From NCBI RefSeq assembly GCF_900128995.1, contig NZ_FQUE01000011.1, positions 1 to 64,000 of the forward strand: a stretch of DNA of 64,000 nt, read 5' to 3'. This stretch comes from Loktanella atrilutea. Lineage in GTDB: Bacteria; Pseudomonadota; Alphaproteobacteria; Rhodobacterales; Rhodobacteraceae. Below, in pieces: positions 17,942 to 27,023 of the stretch (positions within the stretch are counted from its first letter, which is position 1; the number at the start of each line of letters is the position of its first letter). A program made the position numbers and the translations under genes. A model generated the notes under the pieces. The model was given only the letters and a program-made list of their open reading frames with translations, did no database searches and was not told the origin of the DNA.

Positions 17942-18886
17942 ATGTCCCACACCGTCCACGGCATGCGCGCCACGCGCCTGCAACGCTCCACCCTCGCGGT
18001 GCCCGCGTCGAATCCCTCCATGGTGGAAAAGGCCGCCGAGTCCGAGGCCGACGTCGTCTTCCTTGACCTGGAGGACGCCGTCGCCCCCAACGACAAGGAA
18101 CAGGCCCGCAAGAACGCGATCCAGCTGCTCAACGACATCGACTGGAAGGGCAGGAACAAGGTCACGTCCCTGCGGATCAACGGCCTTGATACCCATTACA
18201 TGTACCGCGACGTGGTGGATGTGGTGGAACAGGCCGGCGACAGGCTGGACGTCATCCTGATCCCCAAGGTAGGCCTGCCCGCCGACGTCTATATGGTCGA
18301 GGCGATGCTGAACCAGATCGAGATGGCCAAGGGTCTGAAGCGCAAGATCGGCATCGAGGCGCTGATCGAGACGCCGCTGGGCATGGCCAATGTGGAGGCC
18401 ATCGCCGCCGCCCCGTCCCGGCTGGAGGCGATGCACTTTGGCGTGGCCGACTACGCCGCCTTCCACAAGGCGCGGACCGTCAACATCGGCGGCCTGAACC
18501 CGAACTACCCGGGCGATCAGTGGCACGCGGCGCTCAGCCGCATGACCACCGCCTGCCGGGCCTATGGCATAAGGCCCATCGACGGGCCCTTCGGCGACTT
18601 CTCTGATCCGGACGGGTTCCGCGATGCCTGCAAGCGCGGCGCGGCGCTGGGGATCGAAGGGAAATGGGCGATTCACCCCAGCCAGATCGCGCTCGCGAAC
18701 GAGGAATATTCGCCCACCGAGGCCGAGGTCGACCGCGCCCGCCAGATCCTCGTGGCGCTGGAGGAAGCGGCGGCGCAGGGCCGTGGTGCGGCCAGCCTGA
18801 ACGGCAAGATGGTCGACGCCGCATCAGAGAAAATGGCCAGGAACATTCTGGCGGTGCAGGAGGTCCTGAAGGCGCGCGCGGCGTAG
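17942..18886 (+). CDS. mclA: Malyl-CoA lyase (HpcH/HpaI-CitE family)
   Basis: The enzyme cleaves L-malyl-CoA to acetyl-CoA and glyoxylate, completing the serine cycle. Related Rhodobacter enzymes also act on beta-methylmalyl-CoA in the ethylmalonyl-CoA pathway. The 314-residue protein begins [24 protein letters not shown] and has the acidic [16 protein letters not shown] motif, the [17 protein letters not shown] segment with the metal-binding Glu, and [21 protein letters not shown] ribosome site precedes the ATG. It lies between sgaA and mtkA, whose product is its substrate. Confidence 0.94.
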   Translation: MSHTVHGMRATRLQRSTLAVPASNPSMVEKAAESEADVVFLDLEDAVAPNDKEQARKNAIQLLNDIDWKGRNKVTSLRINGLDTHYMYRDVVDVVEQAGDRLDVILIPKVGLPADVYMVEAMLNQIEMAKGLKRKIGIEALIETPLGMANVEAIAAAPSRLEAMHFGVADYAAFHKARTVNIGGLNPNYPGDQWHAALSRMTTACRAYGIRPIDGPFGDFSDPDGFRDACKRGAALGIEGKWAIHPSQIALANEEYSPTEAEVDRARQILVALEEAAAQGRGAASLNGKMVDAASEKMARNILAVQEVLKARAA

Positions 18887-18914
18887 GCCGGAGGGATCAG
18901 CAGGGAGGACGATC

Positions 18915-20093
18915 ATGGACATCCACGAATATCAGGCCAAGGAACTGCTGGCGACGCGGGGGCTGCGCATGCCGCGCGGTGGACTGGCCTACAGCCCCGA
19001 ACAGGCTGCCTATCGCGCCACGGAAATCGGCGGCGACCGCTGGGTGGTCAAGGCGCAGGTCCATTCCGGCGCCCGCGGCAAGGCCGGCGGCATCATCCTG
19101 TGCGACAGCGATACGGAAGTGGCGGAGGCCGCGGAAAAGCTGCTGGGCCAGCGTCTGGTCACGGCGCAGACGGGGCCGCAGGGCAAGCTCATCAATCGCC
19201 TCTACATCGAGGAGACGGTCAGGATCGACAAGGAGCTTTATCTGGGCTTCGTGCTGGACCGCAAGGAAGAGCGGATCATCGTCATCGCCTCTTCCGCCGG
19301 CGGGATGGAGATCGAGCAAATCGCCGCGGATGCCCCGGACAGCATGGTACGCGCCTCCGTCGATCCGGGGGTCGGCATGCGCGAGTTCCAGGCGCGGGAA
19401 ATCGCCTTCGGCCTTGGCCTTGACGGGGCGGTGATCGGCAAGACCGTCGACACGATCCTCGCCTGCTACCGCGCCTTCCGCGACTTCGATGCCTCGATGC
19501 TGGAAATCAATCCCCTTGTCGTCAGCGGCAACGAGGTGATCGCCCTCGATGCCAAGATGAGCTTTGACGAGAATGCCCTGTTCCGCCGGCCCGAGATCTC
19601 GGAATTGCGCGACAAGAGTCAGGAGGACCCGAGAGAGACTTTCGCGTCGGACCGCGGCCTGTCCTACGTCAGCCTCGACGGCGACATCGGCTGCATCATC
19701 AACGGCGCCGGCCTTGCGATGGCGACGATGGACATGATCAAGATTGCCGGCGGCGAGCCTGCGAACTTCCTTGATATCGGCGGCGGCGCGTCACCGGACC
19801 GGGTGGCGAAATCCTTTCGCGCGGTGCTGGCCGACAAGAAGGTGAAGGTGATCCTCGTGAACATCTTCGCAGGCATCAATCGCTGCGACTGGGTCGCCGA
19901 AGGCGTGGTCAAGGCACTGTCAGAGGTGGGCGTCGAATGCCCGCTGATCGTGCGCCTGTCCGGCACCAAGGTCGAAGAGGGCAAGCGCATCCTCGCCGAG
20001 AAGGCCCCGACCGTGACGGTCGCCGATACCTTGAAGGAAGCCGCGGAGGCTGCCGTCGCGGCGCTTCAGTCGGTCGAACGCAACGCAGCCTGA
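18915..20093 (+). CDS. mtkA: Malate--CoA ligase beta subunit
   Basis: This is the ATP-grasp subunit of malate thiokinase, which makes malyl-CoA from malate, CoA and ATP. At 392 residues it resembles succinyl-CoA synthetase beta: [16 protein letters not shown] at the start, [15 protein letters not shown] in the ATP-grasp domain, LEINPLVV near residue 197 and [11 protein letters not shown] in the CoA-ligase domain. The sequence alone does not fully separate it from sucC. Its position between mclA and mtkB within a serine-cycle cluster settles the assignment. GGGAGGA precedes the ATG. Confidence 0.93.
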   Translation: MDIHEYQAKELLATRGLRMPRGGLAYSPEQAAYRATEIGGDRWVVKAQVHSGARGKAGGIILCDSDTEVAEAAEKLLGQRLVTAQTGPQGKLINRLYIEETVRIDKELYLGFVLDRKEERIIVIASSAGGMEIEQIAADAPDSMVRASVDPGVGMREFQAREIAFGLGLDGAVIGKTVDTILACYRAFRDFDASMLEINPLVVSGNEVIALDAKMSFDENALFRRPEISELRDKSQEDPRETFASDRGLSYVSLDGDIGCIINGAGLAMATMDMIKIAGGEPANFLDIGGGASPDRVAKSFRAVLADKKVKVILVNIFAGINRCDWVAEGVVKALSEVGVECPLIVRLSGTKVEEGKRILAEKAPTVTVADTLKEAAEAAVAALQSVERNAA

Positions 20094-20107
20094 GGAGGGC
20101 GGATCAC

Positions 20108-21007
20108 ATGGCAATCTTGCTGACGAAAGACACGCGCGTGCTGGTGCAGGGTTTCACCGGGCGGATCGGATCGTTCCACGCGCAGGAGATGATGGACTAC
20201 GGCACACGCGTCGTAGGCGGCGTGACCCCCGGCAAGGGCGGCAGCAACCACCTTGGCGTGCCGGTGTTCAACACCGTGAAGGGCGCCGTGGCAGAAACCG
20301 GGGCCGAGGCGTCGATCGTCTTCGTCCCGCCACCCTTTGCGGCCGACGCGATCATGGAAGCGGCCGACGCGGGGATCAGGTACTGCACCTGCGTTACCGA
20401 CGGCATCCCGGCGCAGGACATGATGCGGGTGAAACGCTACATGCGGCGCTACAAATCCGAAATGCGGATGCGCCTGACCGGTCCGAACTGCGCCGGTACG
20501 ATCACACCCGGCCAAGCAATGATGGGAATCATGCCGGGCAGCATCTACATGCCCGGTCGGGTCGGCATCGTCGGACGCTCCGGCACGCTGGGCTACGAGG
20601 CCGCAAGTCAGATGAAGGCGCGGGGCATCGGCGTCTCGACTTCCGTGGGCATCGGCGGCGACCCGATCAACGGCTCGTCCTTCCGAGATATCCTCGAACT
20701 CTTCGAAGCGGACCCCGACACCGATGCCGTCGTGATGATCGGAGAGATCGGCGGCCCGCAGGAGGCGGAAGCGGCGCATTGGGCGGCGGAGCACATGACC
20801 AAACCATTGATGGCCTATGTTGCCGGGTTGTCTGCGCCCAAAGGCAAGGTGATGGGCCACGCGGGTGCAATCGTCTCTGCCTTCGGCGAATCCGCGCAGG
20901 AGAAGGTGGATATCATCCGCGAGCTCGGGCACGCCATCGTGCCGCATCCGGCGGCCTTCGGCGAAACTGCCGAGGCGATCCTGTCGGGCAACAAGGTGGC
21001 TGCGTGA
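20108..21007 (+). CDS. mtkB: Malate--CoA ligase alpha subunit
   Basis: The CoA-binding, phosphohistidine subunit of malate thiokinase, 299 residues. The N-terminal Rossmann motif VQGFTGRIGSFHAQEMMDYGT binds CoA and the transiently phosphorylated His is His251 in GHAGAIVSAFG. The GPNCAGTITPG and VGIVGRSGTLGYE motifs match the SucD family. The ATG at 20108 follows GAGGAGGG, 14 bases behind the mtkA stop, and the gene ends in a GTGA overlap with hprA. Its neighbours support malate over succinate as substrate. Confidence 0.93.
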   Translation: MAILLTKDTRVLVQGFTGRIGSFHAQEMMDYGTRVVGGVTPGKGGSNHLGVPVFNTVKGAVAETGAEASIVFVPPPFAADAIMEAADAGIRYCTCVTDGIPAQDMMRVKRYMRRYKSEMRMRLTGPNCAGTITPGQAMMGIMPGSIYMPGRVGIVGRSGTLGYEAASQMKARGIGVSTSVGIGGDPINGSSFRDILELFEADPDTDAVVMIGEIGGPQEAEAAHWAAEHMTKPLMAYVAGLSAPKGKVMGHAGAIVSAFGESAQEKVDIIRELGHAIVPHPAAFGETAEAILSGNKVAA

Positions 21008-21972
21008 CGAAGGCAAGGATCCTGCTGACGCGGCGTTGGCCGGCAGCCGTCGAGCACCGCCTGTCGCGGGACTACGACACGACGTTGAACACGGACGACG
21101 TGCCGATGACGACCGAGGCGATCGGCGCAGCCCTGAATGATTACGATGCGGTCTGCCCTACCGTGTCGGATCGCCTGCCCGCGCGGATCTTTACCGGGGA
21201 CCACCGGGCGCGGATCATCGGGAACTTCGGCGTGGGCTTCAACCATATCGACATTGCCGCCGCGAACGGTGCGGGCCTGACCGTGACGAATACGCCGGGC
21301 GTCCTGACCGACTGCACGGCGGACACGGCTCTGACCCTCATGCTGATGCTGGCCCGCCGGGCCGGCGAGGGCGAGCGCGAGCTGCGGGCCGGACACTGGA
21401 GCGGTTGGCGCCCGACCCACATGATGGGCACCCGGCTGCGGGGCAAGACACTAGGCATCATCGGCATGGGCCGCATCGGCATTGCCACCGCGCACCGCGC
21501 CCGGACGGCGCTGGGGATGAAGGTGATCTATTACAATCGTTCCGAGGTCTCATCGGATCGCTTGACCGATCTGAATGCGCAACGTCGCGACTGTATCGAG
21601 GCGGTGCTGGAGGAGGCGGATGTCGTCTCGCTTCACCTGCCGGGCGGTGGTGAAAACACGCACCTGATGGATGCCGAACGTATCGCGCTGATCGGACCAG
21701 AGGGGTTTGTGATCAACACCGCCCGTGGCGACGTGATCGACCAGACCGCATTGATTACGGCCCTGCGGGAGGGTCGGATCAAGGGTGCGGGTCTCGACGT
21801 ATTCGAAGGCGAACCGCAGGTGCCGGCAGAGCTGATCGCGATGGAGAATGTCGTCCTGCTGCCGCACCTTGGCAGCGCCACAACGGAAACGCGGGAGGAC
21901 ATGGGTCATATGGTTGCCGACAACCTTGACGCGTTCTTTGCCGGCCGGGCGGTCCCGAATACGGTCAGTTGA
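21004..21972 (+). CDS. hprA: Hydroxypyruvate/glyoxylate reductase (D-2-hydroxyacid dehydrogenase)
   Basis: In the serine cycle this enzyme reduces hydroxypyruvate from SgaA to D-glycerate. The 322-residue protein has the NAD-binding GMGRIG motif in the middle and the catalytic Arg241 (TARGD), Glu270 (EGEP) and His288 (LPHLGSAT). The start is a GTG overlapping the mtkB stop, with AAGGTGG upstream. Members of this family also reduce glyoxylate, so specificity is inferred from the operon. It converges on the GntR gene with only 15 bases between. Confidence 0.88.
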   Translation: MTKARILLTRRWPAAVEHRLSRDYDTTLNTDDVPMTTEAIGAALNDYDAVCPTVSDRLPARIFTGDHRARIIGNFGVGFNHIDIAAANGAGLTVTNTPGVLTDCTADTALTLMLMLARRAGEGERELRAGHWSGWRPTHMMGTRLRGKTLGIIGMGRIGIATAHRARTALGMKVIYYNRSEVSSDRLTDLNAQRRDCIEAVLEEADVVSLHLPGGGENTHLMDAERIALIGPEGFVINTARGDVIDQTALITALREGRIKGAGLDVFEGEPQVPAELIAMENVVLLPHLGSATTETREDMGHMVADNLDAFFAGRAVPNTVS

Positions 21973-21987
21973 GAGCGCCCAATGGCG

Positions 21988-22656
21988 TCAGGCGGCGCTG
22001 CTGGACTTGTTCCGCTGCAGCGTCGCGATAAGGTCTGTGAACTGTTCGTTCTGGATCGCCACATGGCTTCGCATGGCGTCGGCCGCTTCTGCCGACTGCC
22101 CGGCGCCGATCGCCGCAAGGATCGCGGCGTGTTCGCGCAGCGATGCACCGATCCGCGCACGCGCACGCAGCTGCAGCCGCCGGAAGGCCTGCAGGCGTTT
22201 CTGAAGGCGACCGATCTCCTGATGCAGAAATCCATTGCCGCCGATGACGCGGATGGCGTCGTGAAACGCCTCGTTGGCGTAGTAATAGGTATCGCTGTCG
22301 CCGGAGTCGGCGGCGATGCGACAGGCTTCGTGACATTCCTCGAGCGTTTGCAGATCGGCCTGCGATGCGCGCCGCGCGGCATTGCGGGCACAAAGCGCTT
22401 CCAGCTCTGCCATGACTTCGAACATCTCGCGCAGGCGGGCGGGGCCGGTATCGACGACGAAGGCGCCGCGCCGCGGAAACTGCTCGACCAGCCCTGTGGC
22501 GGCCAGTTGGAACAGCGCTTGACGGATCGGCGTCCGCGAGACGCCGAATTCCTGCGCCAAGGAGACCTCGTCCAGCCGCGCACCGGGGCGCAGGGCGCCG
22601 GTCAGGATGCGATCCTCGATCGCGTCGCGCAGGTTGGGGGTGTCAGTCGTCACCAT
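21988..22656 (-). CDS. matR: GntR-family (FCD) regulator of malonate use
   Basis: A DNA-binding regulator with an N-terminal winged helix (LRDAIEDRILTGALRPGARLDEVSLAQEFGVSRTPIRQAL) and a C-terminal FCD ligand domain, consistent with the FadR/VanR subgroup. The ATG at 22656 has AAAGG upstream; an ATG 8 codons earlier (22680) lacks one. It is divergent from the TRAP-matAB operon with a TTGTATACAA palindrome between them, the arrangement of matR in rhizobia. It is probably a malonate- or malonyl-responsive regulator, assigned by context rather than by ligand residues. Confidence 0.8.
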   Translation of the reverse strand: MVTTDTPNLRDAIEDRILTGALRPGARLDEVSLAQEFGVSRTPIRQALFQLAATGLVEQFPRRGAFVVDTGPARLREMFEVMAELEALCARNAARRASQADLQTLEECHEACRIAADSGDSDTYYYANEAFHDAIRVIGGNGFLHQEIGRLQKRLQAFRRLQLRARARIGASLREHAAILAAIGAGQSAEAADAMRSHVAIQNEQFTDLIATLQRNKSSSAA

Positions 22657-22699
22657 GTCGCCTTTCGTATCCTTCCGCATGAATACCAGAATCCGCCGC

Positions 22700-22709
22700 T
22701 TGTATACAA
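22700..22709. promoter_or_regulatory. Palindromic operator candidate for the malonate regulator
   Basis: TTGTATACAA is a perfect 10-bp palindrome in the 155-bp space between the divergent GntR gene and the TRAP binding protein. Its half site resembles the TTGTA/TACA operators recognised by FCD-type GntR proteins, including rhizobial MatR. It is AT-rich in a GC-rich setting and could overlap a -10 region. Confidence 0.65.
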
Positions 22710-22811
22710 TATTTCTTGCGTGCCTGCGATTTGTTGTTAACGTCAGGGCAAGGCGCCGGATCGTCTTGGAGGAGATCCCGGCAGACCGTCATATCTTGGG
22801 GAGGAAAACCA

Positions 22812-23801
22812 ATGAAACTTGCAATTCTGGGTACCGTCACGGCGCTGGCGACGACGGCTCTTGGCTCTGCCGCCTTTGCAGAGACGCTGAAACTGAGCCA
22901 CCAGTGGGCCGAAGGCGACGTGCGCCATCAGGTCGCGCAGATGGTGGCCGACGACGTCAAGGCCGCCGGTGTCGATCTGGATATCCAGATCTTTCCGAAC
23001 CAGACGCTTTTCAAGGCGCGTGAGCAGTACACACCCCTGTCGCGCGGTCAGCTCGACATGACGATCCTGCCGCTGTCCTATGCGGGCGGCCAGCAGCCAG
23101 CCTACAACCTGACCCTGATGCCGGGTCTGGTGAAGAACCACGACCACGCCGCGCGCCTGTCCGCGTCGCCCTTCATGGCAGAGATCGAGAAGATCATGGC
23201 CGAGGATGACGTCGTGACTCTGGTTCACGGCTACCTCGCCGGCGGTTTCGGGTCCAACAAGGGCTGCATCACCGCGCCCGAGGACGTGAACGGTGTCACG
23301 ATCCGCGCCGCGGGCAAGAGCTTCGAGCAGATGCTGGCGGGCGCCGGTGCGTCGATCTCCTCGATGGCGTCGTCCGAGATTTATCCCGCTCTGCAGACCG
23401 GTGTATTGGACGCGACGAACACCTCTTCCGAAAGCTTCGTCAGCTATCGCCTTTACGAGCAGCTGTCGTGCTACACGCCCGCCGGCGACTACGCGCTGTG
23501 GTTCATGTATCAGCCGTTGATGATGAACAAGACGACCTTCGACAACCTCACGCCGGAGCAGCAGACCGCCCTGACGGACGCCGGCAAGAAGGCCGAGGCA
23601 TTCTACCTCGAACAGGCAAAGCAGGGCGACCAGATCGCGACGGAGGCCTTCGAGAAAGCCGGGGTCGAGATCGCCCAGATGAACGAGGAGGATTTCAACG
23701 CCTGGCTGGAACTGGCGAAGACCACCTCCTACCCCGCCTTCGTCGAAGAGATGCCCGACGGTGGTCAGAACCTTCTGGACATGGCATTGGCCGTCGAATG
23801 A
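22812..23801 (+). CDS. matP: TRAP transporter solute-binding protein (DctP family), probably malonate
   Basis: A periplasmic receptor of 329 residues with an N-terminal signal peptide (MKLAILGTVTALATTALGSAAFA, cleavage near residue 23). It has DctP-type sequence, including the AGKSFEQMLAGAGAS segment with its neighbouring Arg that usually binds a substrate carboxylate. The ATG follows GGGGAGGAAAA. matQ and matM follow, and malonyl-CoA decarboxylase and synthetase are downstream, so malonate is the likely ligand by context. A hairpin separates it from matQ, which would favour higher expression of the receptor. Confidence 0.85.
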   Translation: MKLAILGTVTALATTALGSAAFAETLKLSHQWAEGDVRHQVAQMVADDVKAAGVDLDIQIFPNQTLFKAREQYTPLSRGQLDMTILPLSYAGGQQPAYNLTLMPGLVKNHDHAARLSASPFMAEIEKIMAEDDVVTLVHGYLAGGFGSNKGCITAPEDVNGVTIRAAGKSFEQMLAGAGASISSMASSEIYPALQTGVLDATNTSSESFVSYRLYEQLSCYTPAGDYALWFMYQPLMMNKTTFDNLTPEQQTALTDAGKKAEAFYLEQAKQGDQIATEAFEKAGVEIAQMNEEDFNAWLELAKTTSYPAFVEEMPDGGQNLLDMALAVE

Positions 23802-23807
23802 GACCTT

Positions 23808-23832
23808 GGGACGGCGGGTGGCCCGCCGTCCC
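23808..23832 (+). terminator. Intercistronic hairpin after the TRAP binding-protein gene
   Basis: Perfect 11-bp arms at 23808-23818 and 23822-23832 enclose a TGG loop, six bases after the matP stop, followed by CCCTTT. It probably works as a partial terminator or RNA-stability element between matP and matQ. Confidence 0.65.
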
Positions 23833-23858
23833 CCCTTTGGCAATAGAGGTCTGACCGC

Positions 23859-24425
23859 GTGACTTTCCCCGATGGCGCCCCGCGCCAACTTCCGTTTCCC
23901 GTCCGTGCGATCATGGGCATCTCGACCCTGTGCGGAATCGTCGCGTCGGTGATGATGCTGGTGGCCGTGCTCATTACCTGCCAGATGATCTTTGTCCGCA
24001 GCGTACTGAACCAGTCGACCGTCTGGCAGACGGAGGTCGTGATCTATCTGATGATTGCCGCGACCCTGATCGGTTTGCCTTACGTGCAGAAGCTGCGGGG
24101 GCACGTCGGCGTCGACCTGCTGCCGACGTTGCTGCCGCAGACGATGCGGCGCGGGCTTGCCATCGCGACCCTCGTCATCACCGCGCTGATGATCGCGATC
24201 ATGCTGTGGTACGGCTTCGACATGTGGCACTTCGCATACGAACGCGGCTGGAAGTCCGAAACCGTGCTGTCCGCGCCGCTTTGGATTCCCTACCTCGCGA
24301 TCCCGGTCGGGTTCTTCTTGTTCCTGCTGCAACTGCTGGCGGACCTCTGGCTGTCGGTTACGGCCTTTCCGATGGATGCCAAGGGCCTGCCCGCGATCGG
24401 ACCTGAAATGAGCGAGGACTACTGA
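23859..24425 (+). CDS. matQ: TRAP transporter small membrane subunit (DctQ family)
   Basis: A 188-residue membrane protein with four hydrophobic segments (about residues 15-40, 48-66, 90-118 and 140-165), typical for DctQ. The start is a GTG at 23859 with an AGAGG ribosome site; an internal ATG at 23913 is less likely. It partners matM as the membrane part of a sodium-driven TRAP transporter. Its stop shares one base with the matM start. Confidence 0.83.
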   Translation: MTFPDGAPRQLPFPVRAIMGISTLCGIVASVMMLVAVLITCQMIFVRSVLNQSTVWQTEVVIYLMIAATLIGLPYVQKLRGHVGVDLLPTLLPQTMRRGLAIATLVITALMIAIMLWYGFDMWHFAYERGWKSETVLSAPLWIPYLAIPVGFFLFLLQLLADLWLSVTAFPMDAKGLPAIGPEMSEDY

Positions 24426-25744
24426 TGGACCCGCTCAGCCTCGGCGGCCTTGTCGCGCTGTTTACCGTCGTCATCCTGTTCTCGGGTATCCCCGTGGCCG
24501 TCGGCCTTCTGATGGTTGCGACCGGGTTCCTCTATGTCTTCGACGGCCCCCGCAGCCTGCAGGCCCTGCCGGAGCTCTTCTACGGCGACCTCAATTCCTT
24601 CGCCCTGCTGTCGATCCCGATGTTCATCATCATGGGGGCGGCTATTTCCTCGACCCGCGCGGGACCCGACCTTTACGAGGCGCTAGAGCGTTGGCTCACC
24701 CGCGTGCCGGGCGGCCTGTTGGTCTCGAACCTTGGGGCCTGCGCGCTCTTCGCCGCGATGTCGGGGTCCAGCCCTGCCACCTGTGCGGCCATCGGCAAGA
24801 TGGGCATTCCAGAGATGCGCAAGCGCGGCTATCCGGACGAGGTCGCCGCAGGGTCCATCGCCGCGGGCGGCACGCTGGGCATCCTGATCCCGCCCTCCGT
24901 CACGATGATCGTCTACGGCATCGCGACCGAGACAAGTATCGGCCGCCTGTTCCTGGCCGGTGTACTGCCCGGCCTGCTGCTGGTCGGCCTCTTCATCGCC
25001 TGGGCGATCTTCGACACCTGGCGACGCGGGGCGGCGGGCGTGGCCCTGTCCGGCATCACCTACAGCTGGCGCGAGAAGTTCGAGATCCTGCCCCGCGTCA
25101 TCCCGTTCATCCTCATCATCGCAGGCGTGCTCTATGCTCTTTACGGCGGCATCGCGACGCCGAGCGAGACGGCGGCGGTCGGCGCACTGCTTTGCATCGT
25201 CGTCGCCATCGTCGTCTATCGCATGACGCAGCCCGCCGCCCTGTGGGCCGTGTTGCGCGACAGCACGCGGGAATCCGTGATGATCCTTTTCATCATCGGC
25301 GCAGCGGGGGTGTTCAGCTTCATGCTGTCGTCGCTGTTCGTGACGCAATCCATCGCTGCATGGATCGCCGATCTGGAGGTCAATCGCTGGGTCCTGATGG
25401 CGGTGATCAACCTGTTCCTGCTGGTCGCGGGCTTCTTTTTACCGCCCGTCGCGGTGATCCTGATGTCGGCACCGATCCTGCTCCCGATCATCGTGACGGC
25501 AGGGTTCGATCCCTACTGGTTCGCCGTGATCGTGACGATCAACATGGAAATCGGCCTGATCACGCCACCGGTGGGCCTGAACCTCTACGTCATCAACGGC
25601 ATTGCGCCCGACATCAACCTCAAGAAGATCCTGATCGGGTCCATGCCCTTCGTGCTGTGCATGGTGCTGGCCATTGTAATTCTGTCGGCCTTTCCGTCCA
25701 TCGTCACATGGTTGCCAGACGTGCTGATGGGGCCAGAGCAATGA
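24425..25744 (+). CDS. matM: TRAP transporter large membrane subunit (DctM family)
   Basis: A 439-residue permease with about a dozen transmembrane segments. It carries DctM signatures such as SIPMFIIMGAAIS near residue 60, SGSSPATCAAIGKMGIPEM near 117, GGTLGILIPPSVTMIVYG near 150 and EIGLITPPVGLNLYVI near 375. It overlaps matQ at its start and the decarboxylase gene at its end (ATGA), so transport and catabolism are co-expressed. The substrate assignment, malonate, comes from the downstream genes. Confidence 0.88.
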   Translation: MDPLSLGGLVALFTVVILFSGIPVAVGLLMVATGFLYVFDGPRSLQALPELFYGDLNSFALLSIPMFIIMGAAISSTRAGPDLYEALERWLTRVPGGLLVSNLGACALFAAMSGSSPATCAAIGKMGIPEMRKRGYPDEVAAGSIAAGGTLGILIPPSVTMIVYGIATETSIGRLFLAGVLPGLLLVGLFIAWAIFDTWRRGAAGVALSGITYSWREKFEILPRVIPFILIIAGVLYALYGGIATPSETAAVGALLCIVVAIVVYRMTQPAALWAVLRDSTRESVMILFIIGAAGVFSFMLSSLFVTQSIAAWIADLEVNRWVLMAVINLFLLVAGFFLPPVAVILMSAPILLPIIVTAGFDPYWFAVIVTINMEIGLITPPVGLNLYVINGIAPDINLKKILIGSMPFVLCMVLAIVILSAFPSIVTWLPDVLMGPEQ

Positions 25745-27012
25745 TGCGCGCGACCAATGTCTTTAACGACCTTGTCGGACGGGTCGCGGACAGGGGTCGC
25801 AACCTGATGGGCACGACCGCCCCGCGCAACATGGCCCAGATGTGCGATACCCTGCTTACGGGAAAGGGCGAAGCGACGGGCCTAGCCCTCGCCCGGGCGA
25901 TCTTCGACCGCTACGACGGCATGGGCCTTGCAGACAGGCACGCGTTCTTCACCATGCTGCGCGACCGCTTCGGGGTGGACCGGGCCCGGACGGAGACCGT
26001 GTTGAAGCAATGGCAGGACGGTGACGAGACAAAGCTGCGCGATCTGCACACGGCGTCGGAACCGCGATCGCAAGAGCTGATCCGCCGCCTGAACCGCGCA
26101 CCCGGCGGCACCCGGCGACTGGTCGCGATGCGCCATGACCTGCTGCAACTGATGGACGATGATCGCACCCTGACGCCGCTCGACGCCGATTTCCGGCATC
26201 TCTTCGGGTCGTGGTTCAACCGCGGTTTCCTCGAACTGCAGCGGATCGACTGGCACACGCCCGCCAACGTGCTGGAGAAGATCATCCGCTACGAGGCGGT
26301 GCATGAGATCAGCGGCTGGGACGATCTGCGGCGCCGGGTCGCCGCGCCCGACCGCAGGCTCTATGCCTTCTTCCACCCCGCGCTGGGCGACGATCCCCTG
26401 ATCTTCGTCGAGGTGGCGCTGACCGCGGACATCCCCGGCGACATCGGTGGAATCCTCGCAGCCGATCGTGCAATGACGGACACCGCCAAGGCGCAAACGG
26501 CGGTCTTCTATTCCATTTCGAATTGTCAGGCGGGGCTGCGAGGCATTTCCTTCGGCAATTTTCTGATCAAGCAGGTGGTGGAGGAACTGGGCCGCGAATG
26601 GCCGAACCTGACCACCTTCGTCACCCTTTCGCCTGTGCCGGGCCTGCGCCGCTGGGCGCTGGCGCACCGGGACGAGCTGCCAAAGTACCTGTCGGACACG
26701 GTCGCCGCCGCAGAGGACGGCAGCCGCCCGGTGGCCCTCTCTGACCTCACCGCGCATTACATGCTGACATCCCGTCACCCGCGCGGTGGTGCGACCGACC
26801 CGGTCGCTCGCTTCCATCTTGGCAACGGGGCCCGGCTGGAACGGATTAACCGAGACGCCGATGCCTCTGCCAACGGTCAGACGGCATCGTGGGGGGTCAT
26901 GGTGAACTACCTCTACGATCTGGACACCATCGAGCGAAACCACGAAGCCTATTCCACGATGGGCGAGATCATCGCGGCCCCGCCCGTACGCCGCCTGCTG
27001 AAGACACGATAA
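25741..27012 (+). CDS. matA: Malonyl-CoA decarboxylase
   Basis: A 423-residue MCD-family enzyme that decarboxylates malonyl-CoA to acetyl-CoA. The C-terminal GNAT-like catalytic domain shows VFYSISNCQAGLRGISFGNFLIKQVVEEL near residues 255-283, with the catalytic Ser in the SIS motif. The catalytic His is His359 in FHLGNGARLERIN. The ATG overlaps the matM stop; a second ATG follows directly, so the start could be 3 bases later. It forms, with matB, the classic malonate pathway. Confidence 0.92.
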   Translation: MMRATNVFNDLVGRVADRGRNLMGTTAPRNMAQMCDTLLTGKGEATGLALARAIFDRYDGMGLADRHAFFTMLRDRFGVDRARTETVLKQWQDGDETKLRDLHTASEPRSQELIRRLNRAPGGTRRLVAMRHDLLQLMDDDRTLTPLDADFRHLFGSWFNRGFLELQRIDWHTPANVLEKIIRYEAVHEISGWDDLRRRVAAPDRRLYAFFHPALGDDPLIFVEVALTADIPGDIGGILAADRAMTDTAKAQTAVFYSISNCQAGLRGISFGNFLIKQVVEELGREWPNLTTFVTLSPVPGLRRWALAHRDELPKYLSDTVAAAEDGSRPVALSDLTAHYMLTSRHPRGGATDPVARFHLGNGARLERINRDADASANGQTASWGVMVNYLYDLDTIERNHEAYSTMGEIIAAPPVRRLLKTR

Positions 27013-27023
27013 GGACCGATCCG

